From Rickettsia typhi (GTDB taxonomy: Bacteria; Pseudomonadota; Alphaproteobacteria; Rickettsiales; Rickettsiaceae): a DNA stretch of 64,000 nucleotides. Location: positions 1 to 64,000 of the forward strand of contig CAMBEC010000004.1 of assembly GCA_945865485.1 (NCBI GenBank). The letters run 5' to 3'. The position numbers and the translations under genes are program-made. The notes under the pieces are model-generated. The model saw nothing but the letters and a program-made list of their open reading frames with translations. It did not search any database and was not told the DNA's origin. Positions 39,601-47,575 of this stretch are shown here, piece after piece; position 1 is the first letter of the stretch; each line of letters opens with the position of its first letter.

Positions 39601-40179
39601 ATTACGTTAGTTGAGCCTCAGCCTAAGCTAGAGATGGGTCCTATTATTGAAACAGTCACTGTGACTAAACAGACAATTACCCTAGACGAACCTAAACCGA
39701 AATTGGTAATGGGCCAGATGGTTGAGACGATTGCTGTTATTGTCAATCCAATTAGTGGCAATATAATAACTCCACAAGTTGCTCAGAAAGTGCAAGAAAT
39801 TAGGCAAGTACTTGACACTTCATTGCCTCAAGCTCCTAAGAAAGATAATGGAAAAGAAGCTCTAGAGATGCTTAATGGAAAATCGTCCCAAGAAGCTATA
39901 AAAGCAATCTCTACCGCGATAGGTAAAGGAGATGGTAAATTGGTTAAAGCTATGATGGATATTATTGACAAACCCCCAGAAGGTACAAAAATTCCTTCAG
40001 TAGGGAAAATGGCTCTAAATAAAATTTATACAGACCAAATGGAATCAACGAAAGGTATGCAGCTTGATCAGGACAGGTCAAAAGTACAAAGAGCAGCCGG
40101 AGCAATAGCAGATAAAGCCGGTATTGTAGACCATGAAAAAAGAGCTATGAAGCCTAAAGCTAGTGGACCAGAACGGTAG
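36661..40179 (+). CDS. sca4: Sca4 / 120-kDa antigen homologue with five N-terminal repeats
   Basis: 1172 residues, no signal peptide. Residues 11-485 hold five modules of about 90 residues, each ending in a Y/F-H-K-N-x-P-x-KQALV-type motif. Modules 2 and 4 share KVAELTSSLKNIGD, and modules 3 and 5 share RKLTEPELLMV.ELSQSVG. Residues about 500-775 match the rickettsial 120-kDa antigen core as I recall it (FNQKTPEEVR, GYKKVHEAHK, AEITNEAGEKVASLKETTV, DAVYFTAHYD, PVKFMGDGDDAIGYIER). The C-terminal third is Pro/Val-rich with two copies of a 26-residue segment. Rickettsia Sca4 is a secreted vinculin-binding effector used in cell-to-cell spread; whether these modules bind vinculin is inference. Confidence 0.82.
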   Translation: MSKQEENPRQKLENELVSLVQGVLGKPLNKDQLEQVHFLAYDVAHLGDARYTEVKPLDKDLESLLTVTGLKASQITSVTSLVASYHPDGPNKELVTSALETFGSAQGWVTPQQKLQKDKANDFLGAVIKDLGGSSRLDDFQMQKVAELTSSLKNIGDQDGPARFSKALEEFAEIAPGQVGSVSGRIEEYYKNDSAKQALVTPALEPFKTIGLYNQITTELEGLATRKLTEPELLMVSELSQSVGQLKDKDGVGTVKICLDEVVKNLSPQQAKPIIDLVDKYHKNDPTKQALVSPVLAPIKGNELFGSITKDLERASGRQLDDFELGKVAELTSSLKNIGDLEGQKRFNTALEEFVKIAPEQASSFIGRIEEFHKNEPEKQALVAPALAPLKESVKVNEFNKQITTELEGLAGRKLTEPELLMVGELSQSVGHIRDKDDVGTLQKCLDEVVMNLTPEQAKPILDLVEKYHQGNPEKQELVSSVLKNVTLKKEPEIEVAVDSLGSANIDEITQAIRDEVITKQQTYLQGEIAKTMTPENGVLFNQKTPEEVRVFLATPEGKDMVKLIMSTKEAQLAMNKIEVEGYKKVHEAHKDSFKNVGWAQETGTKVRIAEITNEAGEKVASLKETTVDATPTRVTLEDGTTRDIKSYRQIDFPLELKDGKGPAHFSMAVKDENGRNISAKDAVYFTAHYDDNGKLMEVSSPVPVKFMGDGDDAIGYIERNGKVYTLPVTQGKYKEMMQEVAINNGLGVDVGQSVDSVSVPPRTVGQELQEPEMLKKSGPVAIDPNALQTASAVTIEPPVLQTAKLIQPLEMLKAVIVEPVLQMAQAVPIEILERVDPVTVKPVLQVAKAITIEPSSTPTLAEQLQIKKANLTKTDLGSQVYGYDKPAKTGPDKEQPLSAAEQLQIKKANLTKTDLGSQVYGYDKPGGLSQVEVSTGIIPDFPKVVMGPIIEVSSVTVAEPKVKLEMHQAVEAVSLIREPITLVEPQPKLEMGPIIETVTVTKQTITLDEPKPKLVMGQMVETIAVIVNPISGNIITPQVAQKVQEIRQVLDTSLPQAPKKDNGKEALEMLNGKSSQEAIKAISTAIGKGDGKLVKAMMDIIDKPPEGTKIPSVGKMALNKIYTDQMESTKGMQLDQDRSKVQRAAGAIADKAGIVDHEKRAMKPKASGPER
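39243..39439 (+). repeat. Exact 80-bp direct repeat inside the Sca4-like gene
   Basis: 39243-39322 recurs identically at 39360-39439, a period of 117 bp (39 codons), so the frame is kept. Both encode AEQLQIKKANLTKTDLGSQV followed by YGYDKP. Complete identity means a recent duplication or ongoing gene conversion. Confidence 0.9.
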
Positions 40180-40249
40180 TAATATTCTGATGGGTTAAAA
40201 ATATAAAGGTGCCTACCATGTTTTTAGCCTCTTCTTCTAACGGCCAGGA

Positions 40250-40352
40250 ACCCTGGAGTCGAGCTCAGGATGAATATGTAGTAATGCTGTCTGCTGAACT
40301 TGATTCAGCATCCTTTTGCCGCTCGGGATCCTGAGTCAAGCTCAGGATGACT
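40250..40352. repeat. Intergenic palindromic repeats
   Basis: Same family as at 35.9 kb. ATCCTGAG-TCAAG-CTCAGGAT (40328-40348) is perfect. A CTGAACTTGATTCAG unit at about 40292 and a GTCGAGCTCAGGATG half-unit before it are degraded. They lie between the convergent Sca4-like and wzt genes. Confidence 0.65.
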
Positions 40353-40365
40353 ACCTTGCTGTTAT

Positions 40366-41115
40366 TTATAAACTAAACTCTAGAATATTTTTCTCATATT
40401 TCTCTATTACTTCGTCTACTGGTCCATCGGCAATTATTTTACCGTGTTGTAACCAAATTATTCTTTTGCAAAAATCACGCACTAGTTCCATGGAATGTGA
40501 GCTTAAAATCAAAGTACACTCTTTAGATAAAAATTCTTCTAACTTTTTTTTGGCTTTCGCCGCAAATTGTGCATCGCCAGTACCCATGACTTCGTCAGCT
40601 ACTAAAATCTCTGGTTCAATTGATGTAGACGTGGCAAACGCTAATCTAAGATTCATTCCTGTGGAATAAGTTCTGATAGGCTGATAAATAAAATCACCTA
40701 ATTCAGAAAATTCAATAATTTCAGGTATTTTTTTCTCTGCTTCTGCTTTGCTTAGGCCAAGAAACATTAGCCTTATCATAATGTTTTCAATACCCGTTAG
40801 ATGATCTTCAAACCCTGTATGGAAATCAAGCAATGGAGTTACTCTACCATTAACTACAACCTTACCTTTTAATGGACGAAAAATGCCTGCTATTGTCCTA
40901 AGTAATGTTGTTTTACCAGCACCATTTAGCCCTATAATTCCTAATTTCTCACCTTTTTTTACAGAAAAAGATAATTCATCTAAAGCCCTAAAAGTTTTAG
41001 CAGTCGGCTTTTGAGCCTTCGCATAAAAGTTTAGAACTGCATTTTTTATGCTATATGCATCGTCACTATCTAGATAATAATCTACTGCAACATTATGTAA
41101 TTCAACTGCGTTCAT
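40366..41115 (-). CDS. wzt: ABC-2 polysaccharide exporter ATPase (Wzt/KpsT-type)
   Basis: 249 residues. An N-terminal extension (AVELHNVAVDYYLDSDDAYS...) typical of this ABC-2 subfamily precedes the ABC core. Walker A is GLNGAGKTTL, the signature TYSTGMNLRLAFATS, Walker B ILVADEVMGTGD, and the switch His SSHSMEL. There is no C-terminal carbohydrate-binding domain of the long Wzt type, so it is of the short form. It energises export of an undecaprenyl-linked glycan (O-antigen or similar) across the inner membrane. The start at ATG 41115 overlaps the permease stop by 4 nt (ATGA). Confidence 0.9.
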   Translation of the reverse strand: MNAVELHNVAVDYYLDSDDAYSIKNAVLNFYAKAQKPTAKTFRALDELSFSVKKGEKLGIIGLNGAGKTTLLRTIAGIFRPLKGKVVVNGRVTPLLDFHTGFEDHLTGIENIMIRLMFLGLSKAEAEKKIPEIIEFSELGDFIYQPIRTYSTGMNLRLAFATSTSIEPEILVADEVMGTGDAQFAAKAKKKLEEFLSKECTLILSSHSMELVRDFCKRIIWLQHGKIIADGPVDEVIEKYEKNILEFSL

Positions 41116-41903
41116 GCCCAAAACGGTACAAGCCGCCCCCATCTTTTTGCTAGAATAATTTGAAAAATAAGTAGTACAGTTGTAAAACCAATAGCTATAC
41201 CATATTGAGTTAACTCTGCAAATTCTGCATTAATAATTGGATGCCTTACAACTTCAATTAAAGAAGCGAATGGATTCATGTAAACAACTATACTAATTCC
41301 CTTTTTTATCAATATTTCCGGAGGAAATATTACTGGCGTTACAATAAATAGCAGTGAAAAAAGTCCTGTTAGCGCATGTTGAAAATCTCGGTAGCGCAGT
41401 CCTAAATAGGCCATGGTACCGCTTGCAGCATAAAAATAAACCAATAAAATAACTAATCCAGGGATAGCATATATAATTCCGAGAAAACTAAATTTATTGA
41501 AAGCAATAAATACAACTAAAGCTGTTATTAAACCAATCATAAGATAATATGCATTTGTCAGTAACGAGCGGAAAATAAATACGGATTGAGGTAATGAAAA
41601 TTGCTTTAGATAGCCACGTGCGTTGATAAAAATACTGCAACTTTCGACCATGGAAGCTACGATAAATCCCCAAATAGCAATACCTACAACCAAAAATGGA
41701 ATAAATGCACCACTTTCGACTCCAAACACCCTTGACCATACGATACTTGCAACTAAAGCAAACATCAACTGCTGAACTACTAGCCACCCAATTCCAAGAT
41801 AAGAGCGCCTAAACCTGCTTTGTAAATCTTGCTTTGCTAAAAAATAGTACAAGTCAAAATACTTTATAGCGCTATGTAATATACTTGATTTTTTATGACT
41901 CAT
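41112..41903 (-). CDS. wzm: ABC-2 polysaccharide exporter permease (Wzm-type)
   Basis: 263 residues with six predicted membrane helices and the ABC-2 family pattern. The amphipathic N-terminus is DLYYFLAKQDLQSRFRRSYL, followed by GIGWLVVQQLMFALV and, later, LRYRDFQHALTGLFSLLFIVTPV. It forms the channel for a lipid-linked polysaccharide with the downstream ATPase, to which it is translationally coupled. It lies downstream of rfbA, which suggests that a deoxysugar-containing O-antigen is the cargo. Confidence 0.9.
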   Translation of the reverse strand: MSHKKSSILHSAIKYFDLYYFLAKQDLQSRFRRSYLGIGWLVVQQLMFALVASIVWSRVFGVESGAFIPFLVVGIAIWGFIVASMVESCSIFINARGYLKQFSLPQSVFIFRSLLTNAYYLMIGLITALVVFIAFNKFSFLGIIYAIPGLVILLVYFYAASGTMAYLGLRYRDFQHALTGLFSLLFIVTPVIFPPEILIKKGISIVVYMNPFASLIEVVRHPIINAEFAELTQYGIAIGFTTVLLIFQIILAKRWGRLVPFWA

Positions 41904-41939
41904 AATATTGATATCTTTGGTGATAATATTTCAAAGTTT

Positions 41940-42818
41940 TTATTTGCCCATTTTCAACAAGCTTTGCAAATATTGACCATATTGATTCTTAGATAAGGGG
42001 GCAGCCAATTCTTCAAGCCTTGCATCATCTATCCATTCTAAATTCCACGCAATTTCTTCAGGACATGCAACCTTCAAACCTTGACGATGTTCGATAGTAG
42101 CAATAAATTGTGAGGCTTCTAAAAGTGACTCATGCGTCCCCGTGTCAAGCCAAGCGTATCCACGTCCGAGCACTTTAACTGACAAAGAATCTTGCTGCAA
42201 GTATAATTTATTTATATCTGTAATTTCAAGCTCACCTCGGAGAGACGGTTTGATCTGTTTTGCAAATTTTATAACATCATTATCGTAAAAATATAACCCA
42301 GTTACAGCATGATTCGACTTTGGAATTTTTGGTTTTTCCTCAAGAGATATTGCTCTACCAGTTTTATCAAATTCAACAATGCCATACCTCATTGGATCAC
42401 TAACATTATACGCAAAAACAGTTGCCCCTTTAGTTTGGGTACTGGTCTCTGTTAAAATTTGAGCAAACTGGCTACCATAAAAAATATTATCACCTAGTAC
42501 TAATGCGCTTGGTGAGCTGCCAATGAATTCAGCCCCGATAATAAATGCTTGTGCTAACCCATCTGGATGGCTCTGGACTAAGTAACTAAAATTCATTCCC
42601 CACTTACTTCCGTCCCCCAACAACTCCTGGAACAATGGAATGTCTCTTGGTGTAGATATAATCAAAATATCTCTAATACCAGCGAGCATTAATGTTGATA
42701 AAGGATAGTAAATCATTGGTTTATCAAAAATGGGGAGCATTTGCTTCGATATGCCAAGCGTTGCAGGATACAGTCTGGAGCCAGAGCCTCCTGCTAAAAT
42801 GATGCCTTTTCTATCCAT
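41940..42818 (-). CDS. rfbA: Glucose-1-phosphate thymidylyltransferase
   Basis: 292 residues, full length. Makes dTDP-glucose from glucose-1-phosphate and dTTP. Motifs: [20 protein letters not shown] (nucleotide binding), [42 protein letters not shown] and [17 protein letters not shown]. It is downstream of rfbB in the same direction (64-nt gap). The later enzymes rfbC and rfbD are not in this window, so the final sugar (rhamnose, quinovosamine-type or another) is unknown. Confidence 0.95.
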   Translation of the reverse strand: MDRKGIILAGGSGSRLYPATLGISKQMLPIFDKPMIYYPLSTLMLAGIRDILIISTPRDIPLFQELLGDGSKWGMNFSYLVQSHPDGLAQAFIIGAEFIGSSPSALVLGDNIFYGSQFAQILTETSTQTKGATVFAYNVSDPMRYGIVEFDKTGRAISLEEKPKIPKSNHAVTGLYFYDNDVIKFAKQIKPSLRGELEITDINKLYLQQDSLSVKVLGRGYAWLDTGTHESLLEASQFIATIEHRQGLKVACPEEIAWNLEWIDDARLEELAAPLSKNQYGQYLQSLLKMGK

Positions 42819-42882
42819 AAATATCTCATTTATTTTAGTCTTGGAATAACTAATGCATGATAAGAATCATCGTGAACTTGAG

Positions 42883-43959
42883 TCATGGATGATTTTCTGT
42901 GTTATTATTAGCCATTCTAGCTTTAATTTTATCTAACCAACTTCTATTAGCCAAATACCATTCTATAGTTTTTTCTATACCTTGTTCAAATGGTATTACT
43001 GCAGTCCAACCTATATCTTTGTATATTTTTCTTGCATCAATAGCATATCGTCTATCATGACCAGCCCTATCTTTGACAAACCTTATCAAATCTTTATATG
43101 AATTAATAGTAGATGAAGGTATTAGTTTATCAAGAATTGAACAAATAGTCTCAACAACTTTAACATTAGTTCTTTCGTTATTAGATCCTATATTATAGCA
43201 CTCACCAATCTTTCCTTTATTTAAAATCTCTCTAATAGCAGAACAATGGTCATCCACATGTAACCAATCTCTAATATTTTTCCCATCACCATAGATAGGT
43301 AACGTCTTTCCTTCTAGAGCATTTAAAATTGTTAGTGGTATAAGCTTCTCAGGATGTTGAAACTGTCCATAATTATTTGAACAATTAGTAATTAGTACCG
43401 GAAGATAGTAGGTATGGTACCAAGCTCGTACCAAATGATCTGATGCTGCCTTGCTGGCAGAATAAGGACTGTTTGGTTGATATGGGCTTATTTCTGTAAA
43501 AGCAGGATCATTCATTTCTAGAGATCCGTAGACTTCATCTGTGCTTACATGCAAAAAGCGAAAGTGATTTTTCTTTTCTTGCGTTAAACTCAACCAATAT
43601 TTTCTTGCACATTCTAAAAGATTATATGTTCCGTTAATATTGGTAGCAATAAATTCTCCAGGATTTTCTATAGAGCGATCGACGTGACTCTCTGCTGCAA
43701 AGTTAATAATAGCTCTAGGCTTATATTCTAGCATCAAGGCTGATACTAGCTTATCGTCTGCTATATTACCTTTAACAAAAATATGATCTTTATTATTCAC
43801 TAGTGAGGCCAGGTTGTTTTCATTCCCTGCATAAGTAAGCAAATCTAAATTTACCACTTTGCCCAAAGACTGATTTAACCAGTTAATCACAAAATTTGAG
43901 CCTATAAAACCAGCTCCACCAGTGACTAATATTGTTTCATTTACCTTCAAACTTGTCAT
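42883..43959 (-). CDS. rfbB: dTDP-glucose 4,6-dehydratase
   Basis: 358 residues. Extended SDR enzyme making dTDP-4-keto-6-deoxyglucose. NAD-binding TGGAGFIGSNFV (about 12-23), AESHVDRSIENP, STDEVYGSL and the catalytic YSASKAASDH are all present, with NNYGQFQHPEKLIPL further on. ATG 43959 gives the usual N-terminus MTSLKVNETILVTGGAG. The frame is open for 21 codons further upstream, but that part resembles nothing. First gene of the rfbB-rfbA-wzm-wzt run. Confidence 0.95.
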   Translation of the reverse strand: MTSLKVNETILVTGGAGFIGSNFVINWLNQSLGKVVNLDLLTYAGNENNLASLVNNKDHIFVKGNIADDKLVSALMLEYKPRAIINFAAESHVDRSIENPGEFIATNINGTYNLLECARKYWLSLTQEKKNHFRFLHVSTDEVYGSLEMNDPAFTEISPYQPNSPYSASKAASDHLVRAWYHTYYLPVLITNCSNNYGQFQHPEKLIPLTILNALEGKTLPIYGDGKNIRDWLHVDDHCSAIREILNKGKIGECYNIGSNNERTNVKVVETICSILDKLIPSSTINSYKDLIRFVKDRAGHDRRYAIDARKIYKDIGWTAVIPFEQGIEKTIEWYLANRSWLDKIKARMANNNTENHP

Positions 43960-44201
43960 AATCTTATAAAGAATTGACTCTAGAGTTGTTCCGTCAAAGC
44001 TATATTTTATAAATAAAATCAATATGTTTTGACGGGATTAATATCATAAGAAATCAAGCTTTAGAACGACCTTCGCTTGATTTCAAATTTATATATTTTG
44101 TTTTCTTAACTAGTCTCTGTAATTACCAGTTAACATGATAGTCTTTTGTCTTGCAACCATTATATACTTACTTGCGCGAGTTGTTTGACCCACGAACTAG
44201 A

Positions 44202-45119
44202 CTATTTTCCTACTACAGCAGCAACTTCATCAGCAAAGTTTTTCTCTTCCTTCTCAATACCCTCACCTCGTTCAAATCTAATATATGATTTCAACTCAAC
44301 TGAAGTACCGAGCTCTTTTGCTAGTAATGAAATAACATCAGAAATCTTAGTTTTACCATCCATAACAAACACTTGATCCAATAGAACTATTTCTTCTAGG
44401 AACTTACGGATTCTACCTTCGATCATTTTTGCAATAATATCATCTGGTTTACCAGAAGCTCTAGATTGTTCGGTAAATATGTCCTTTTCTCTTTGAATCA
44501 TATCTTGGCTTACACCCTCTTTATTAAGAGTTTGTGGTCTGCTGGCTGCGACATGCATCGCGATTTGTTTACCAGTTTCCATAAGCTTAGCCTTATCACC
44601 GCTTGACTCAAGCGCAACAAGAACTGAGATCATGCCCATATTTTCAGCCGAAGAGTTGTGAACATAAGATGCTATCACACCATCTTTTACAGAAAGAGTT
44701 TGCATGCGACGTAAGCTCAAGTTTTCACCAATTGTCGCAACATTGTTTGCTATTTCTTCTTCAACAGATTTCCCTGATTGGCTTTTAGCTACTTTTAGAG
44801 AATCAATATTATCTAAACCTACTGCTAATTCAGCCACATTTTTGACCAAATTCTGGAAAATTTCATTTCTTGACACAAAATCTGTTTCAGAATTTATTTC
44901 AATTGCTGCTCCTTGTGTACCCTTTACACAAACAGCTGTTAGACCTTCAGCAGCCACTCTGCCAGCTTTTTTTGCAGCTGCAGCTAGACCCTTAGTTCTA
45001 AGCCAATCAACAGCCGACTCAAAATCGCCATTTGTTTCCAATAGCGCTTTTTTGCAATCCATCATGCCAGCGCCGGTTTTTTCTCTTAAATCTTTAACTA
45101 GTGATGCTGATATAGACAT
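44202..45119 (-). CDS. tsf: Translation elongation factor Ts
   Basis: 305 residues. Guanine-nucleotide exchange factor for EF-Tu. The N-terminal UBA-like domain has [20 protein letters not shown]; the core contains [11 protein letters not shown] and [15 protein letters not shown] lies 7 nt before the ATG. It follows rpsB by 38 nt in the universal rpsB-tsf order. Nothing recognisable lies between its stop and the rfbB start region (44023-44201). Confidence 0.97.
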   Translation of the reverse strand: MSISASLVKDLREKTGAGMMDCKKALLETNGDFESAVDWLRTKGLAAAAKKAGRVAAEGLTAVCVKGTQGAAIEINSETDFVSRNEIFQNLVKNVAELAVGLDNIDSLKVAKSQSGKSVEEEIANNVATIGENLSLRRMQTLSVKDGVIASYVHNSSAENMGMISVLVALESSGDKAKLMETGKQIAMHVAASRPQTLNKEGVSQDMIQREKDIFTEQSRASGKPDDIIAKMIEGRIRKFLEEIVLLDQVFVMDGKTKISDVISLLAKELGTSVELKSYIRFERGEGIEKEEKNFADEVAAVVGK

Positions 45120-45157
45120 TACTTAATCTCCGTGAATTGTTTTTATTAAGCTTTAGA

Positions 45158-46078
45158 TTATTTTACAGCCGGAGCTTTTTTTGCCTCGACTTTTTCTGTC
45201 TTTACTTCCTCTATTCTTTCTTCTTTAACCGCTCCTGTTACAGGTTTTTTTTCAGAAACTTCAACTTTTGGTCTAGCCTTAGACACTTTAGCTACTTTTT
45301 CTAATTTGGTTACCCCATCAAGAGTTTTATTTTCTTTGGCAACTTTATTTGCCGAACCAACATCAACACCAGAATCAGCAAGAGCATCTTGTATTCCAGC
45401 AAGAGCAGCGTCAGCAAAAAGACTGCAATATAATCTAATCGATCTAATCGCATCATCATTTCCAGGAATTGGATAATTGATATTGTCAGGATCAGAATTA
45501 CTATCAACAACGGCAACTATTGGTACACCAAGCTTTACAGCTTCGCTAATAGCCAAGTGCTCTCTATTTGTATCGATAATAACCAATAAATCAGGACGTC
45601 CACCAATTTTTCTTATACCAGATAGTGATTTTAATAATTTACCTCTTTTACGGCTAAAATCAAGAATCTCTTTCTTTGTATAAGTTGCAATTAGTTCTTC
45701 ATCTTCAAGAACTTTTTCGATGTGATCAAGTTTCTTGATAGATTTTGAAATGGTGCTCCAGTTAGTGAGCATCCCACCAAGCCACCTGTTATTAACGTAA
45801 AACTGACCGCACTTTTCAGCATATTCAGCAATTAATTCGGTTGCTTGAACCTTGCTACTTACAAAAAGCACTTTGCCGTTATTTTTTACTGTTTCATAAA
45901 TCTTTTGCAAACCAATTTGCATTAACGGTACCGTTTGTTGCAGGTCAATGATATGGACTTTATCTCTGACACCATAAATATATGGAGCCATTTTAGGATT
46001 CCATCGTGAAGTTTTATGACCAAAATGAATACCAGCGTCTAGCAAATCAGCGACGCTAACTTTAGGTAAGTTAGACAT
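45158..46078 (-). CDS. rpsB: 30S ribosomal protein S2
   Basis: 306 residues. The S2 core runs from [22 protein letters not shown] to [22 protein letters not shown] (about 230). A lysine/glutamate/valine-rich tail of about 65 residues follows, longer than in E. coli and common in rickettsial and other alphaproteobacterial S2. AGGAG lies 7 nt before the ATG. It is transcribed with tsf and preceded by a leader of about 115 nt with an interleaved two-stem structure, see 46095-46156. Confidence 0.97.
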   Translation of the reverse strand: MSNLPKVSVADLLDAGIHFGHKTSRWNPKMAPYIYGVRDKVHIIDLQQTVPLMQIGLQKIYETVKNNGKVLFVSSKVQATELIAEYAEKCGQFYVNNRWLGGMLTNWSTISKSIKKLDHIEKVLEDEELIATYTKKEILDFSRKRGKLLKSLSGIRKIGGRPDLLVIIDTNREHLAISEAVKLGVPIVAVVDSNSDPDNINYPIPGNDDAIRSIRLYCSLFADAALAGIQDALADSGVDVGSANKVAKENKTLDGVTKLEKVAKVSKARPKVEVSEKKPVTGAVKEERIEEVKTEKVEAKKAPAVK

Positions 46079-46094
46079 TATATATCTCCTATGT

Positions 46095-46156
46095 TTTGTT
46101 AGTTTAACCTCCGCATAAACTAAAGACCTGACTAGCAGACTAACAAAGCTTATGCG
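46095..46156 (-). promoter_or_regulatory. Probable pseudoknot leader controlling rpsB
   Basis: In the rpsB leader (minus strand), CGCATAA (46156-46150) pairs with TTATGCG (46118-46112), and TTTGTTAGT (46147-46139) pairs with ACTAACAAA (46103-46095). The two perfect stems (7 and 9 bp) interleave in the order 1-2-1'-2', so they form a pseudoknot or are mutually exclusive. The last strand ends 5 nt before the AGGAG ribosome site. S2 is known to autoregulate rpsB through a structured leader in other bacteria; that this one does so is inference. Confidence 0.65.
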
Positions 46157-46200
46157 TGTGAATTTCTTAGCCCTTAAATTTTAAAGACCAAGAGTGGCAA

Positions 46201-46229
46201 ATAATATAGTAAATAAGCTAGGCGAGCAA
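46201..46229 (-). promoter_or_regulatory. Promoter of the rpsB-tsf operon
   Basis: On the minus strand TTGCTC (46229-46224), a 17-nt spacer and TATTAT (46206-46201). Transcription would begin near 46194, giving a leader of about 115 nt that contains the whole interleaved stem structure. Confidence 0.65.
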
Positions 46230-46334
46230 CAAAAATCTTAAGGTACTGTAATAGCGACACTAACTACATAGAGCCTTTAAGCTCTAAATCAACCTGTACA
46301 TAATATTTATCGATCTTAAATATGAATTACATTT

Positions 46335-46363
46335 AAGACATCACACGTATCAAGTATTATAAT
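46335..46363 (+). promoter_or_regulatory. Promoter of the small membrane protein gene
   Basis: AAGACA (46335-46340), 17 nt, and a perfect TATAAT (46358-46363). Transcription would start near 46370, so ATG 46394 (with GGGA upstream) is the likely start rather than the ATG at 46370. The gap 46079-46393 thus holds two divergent promoters and the rpsB leader, with no gene. Confidence 0.6.
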
Positions 46364-46393
46364 ACGCATATGTTATTAATTTGGGAAACAATA

Positions 46394-46756
46394 ATGAAAC
46401 CATTACCTAGATTGGTTGTATTTTGTCTTGCATCATTTATGGGTATATTTATTTGGTGGCTGATAAAACCTGGAAAAATGGGAGCCCCGTTTGATTCTTA
46501 TAGTATACCTGTTAATTTTATAGCCTTATTTGTTTCCAATTTTCTTATACTTGGTTTTATGAGGCCTCATGTTTTTGTAGGTTTTATTGGATTTACAGTA
46601 GGTCAAATTGTATATTTAACGATAGCTGAGCCAAGTGACTCCCTTTTTATACTGGGCCTGGCTATAGCAGTATTTATTTCAATAATTATATCAGCTTTAA
46701 GTTATGTTATCTTTTTGCTTATAGAATTTTTAAGGAAATTAATATTTGATAAGTAG
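46394..46756 (+). CDS. Small integral membrane protein, unknown
   Basis: 120 residues with about four hydrophobic helices (LVVFCLASFMGIFIWWLI; YSIPVNFIALFVSNFLILGF; VFVGFIGFTVGQIVYLTI; LFILGLAIAVFISIIISALS). No family is recognised. Its start is decided by the promoter and by GGGA 8 nt before ATG 46394. The 3' end overlaps the convergent amidase gene by 18 nt. Confidence 0.7.
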   Translation: MKPLPRLVVFCLASFMGIFIWWLIKPGKMGAPFDSYSIPVNFIALFVSNFLILGFMRPHVFVGFIGFTVGQIVYLTIAEPSDSLFILGLAIAVFISIIISALSYVIFLLIEFLRKLIFDK

Positions 46757-47485
46757 CTTTGCCAACATTTCTTCAGACACAGAATCCCAGCTATATATAG
46801 ATTCAAAATCGTTGAAAAAATTAACTCCCCTTTTAAGAAGAAGTGATGGATAAAATTTTGACTGAAAGGCTCTTATTACGCAATTTGTCTGCATATCAAA
46901 CTCTGAACTCTCTTCTATTTTATAGCCGAGCTGAGCAAGATTATGTTGTAATTTTCTTATCATGTCACCTTTATCACCAAAATAGTATAGCTCCTTATAT
47001 TCTAATCTAGATACATCATGCCAAATACCAAGGTCATTATTAGCAAAAAATTGCCAGTCAAAAAATATCCCTGGATCGATTTTTCTATCCGGTGCCACAT
47101 CAGAATGGCCAATAAAATTTATCGAAGGCACAGAATATTTTTGTACCAGTACTTTACTAAGAGTAAGGCACGAATTTATTTGTTCTCTAGAAAATTTATT
47201 ATTACCTAAATTATCTAGCTCTATTCCTATAGAATTTTGGTTAAGAGCAGATTGCCCTTTCCAAAAACTTTTACCAGCATGCCAAGCTATTTTATCATCT
47301 GCAACTAGTCGAAATATCTCTCCATCTTCTTTAATTAAATAATGAGAACTCACTTCAGCCTCTTTGTCGATCAATCTGTTTAGGGCCAAATTAAATGGCA
47401 TTTCGGTATAATGGACAATTATGTATTCAATTGGTTTTTTTCGATCGGTAAAGTTTGGTGAGGTGAAATTAGCGTTGATTAGCAT
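46739..47485 (-). CDS. N-acetylmuramoyl-L-alanine amidase, AmiD/AmpD type
   Basis: 248 residues. The Amidase_2 zinc domain has YIIVHYTE (His ligand, about residue 25), the catalytic-side SIGIELDN and the second and third zinc ligands in FIGHSDVAPDRKIDPG. A C-terminal peptidoglycan-binding-like three-helix segment follows (KGDMIRKLQHNLAQLGYKI ... VIRAFQSKFYP). It cleaves the amide between MurNAc or anhydroMurNAc and the peptide. No signal peptide or lipobox is present, unlike E. coli AmiD. Rickettsia RC0497 is, as I recall, a similar enzyme reported to be secreted. Recycling of cell-wall fragments or secretion are both possible. Confidence 0.88.
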   Translation of the reverse strand: MLINANFTSPNFTDRKKPIEYIIVHYTEMPFNLALNRLIDKEAEVSSHYLIKEDGEIFRLVADDKIAWHAGKSFWKGQSALNQNSIGIELDNLGNNKFSREQINSCLTLSKVLVQKYSVPSINFIGHSDVAPDRKIDPGIFFDWQFFANNDLGIWHDVSRLEYKELYYFGDKGDMIRKLQHNLAQLGYKIEESSEFDMQTNCVIRAFQSKFYPSLLLKRGVNFFNDFESIYSWDSVSEEMLAKLLIKY

Positions 47486-47575
47486 AAAAATATGGATTAA
47501 TTTTGCTTTGGAAGTTAGTATATCGCAAGATTTTACTTTTTTCTAAATAAATAACTTAAATTTAAAGGATCTAAA

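Noticed and set aside
43960..44022. 21-codon extension of rfbB
   Set aside because: Not homologous to RfbB; ATG 43959 fits the family start.
46091..46100. CCTATGTTTT in the rpsB leader as a third copy of the rsmA/era element core
   Set aside because: The complementary half is missing and the orientation relative to the gene is opposite; chance match.
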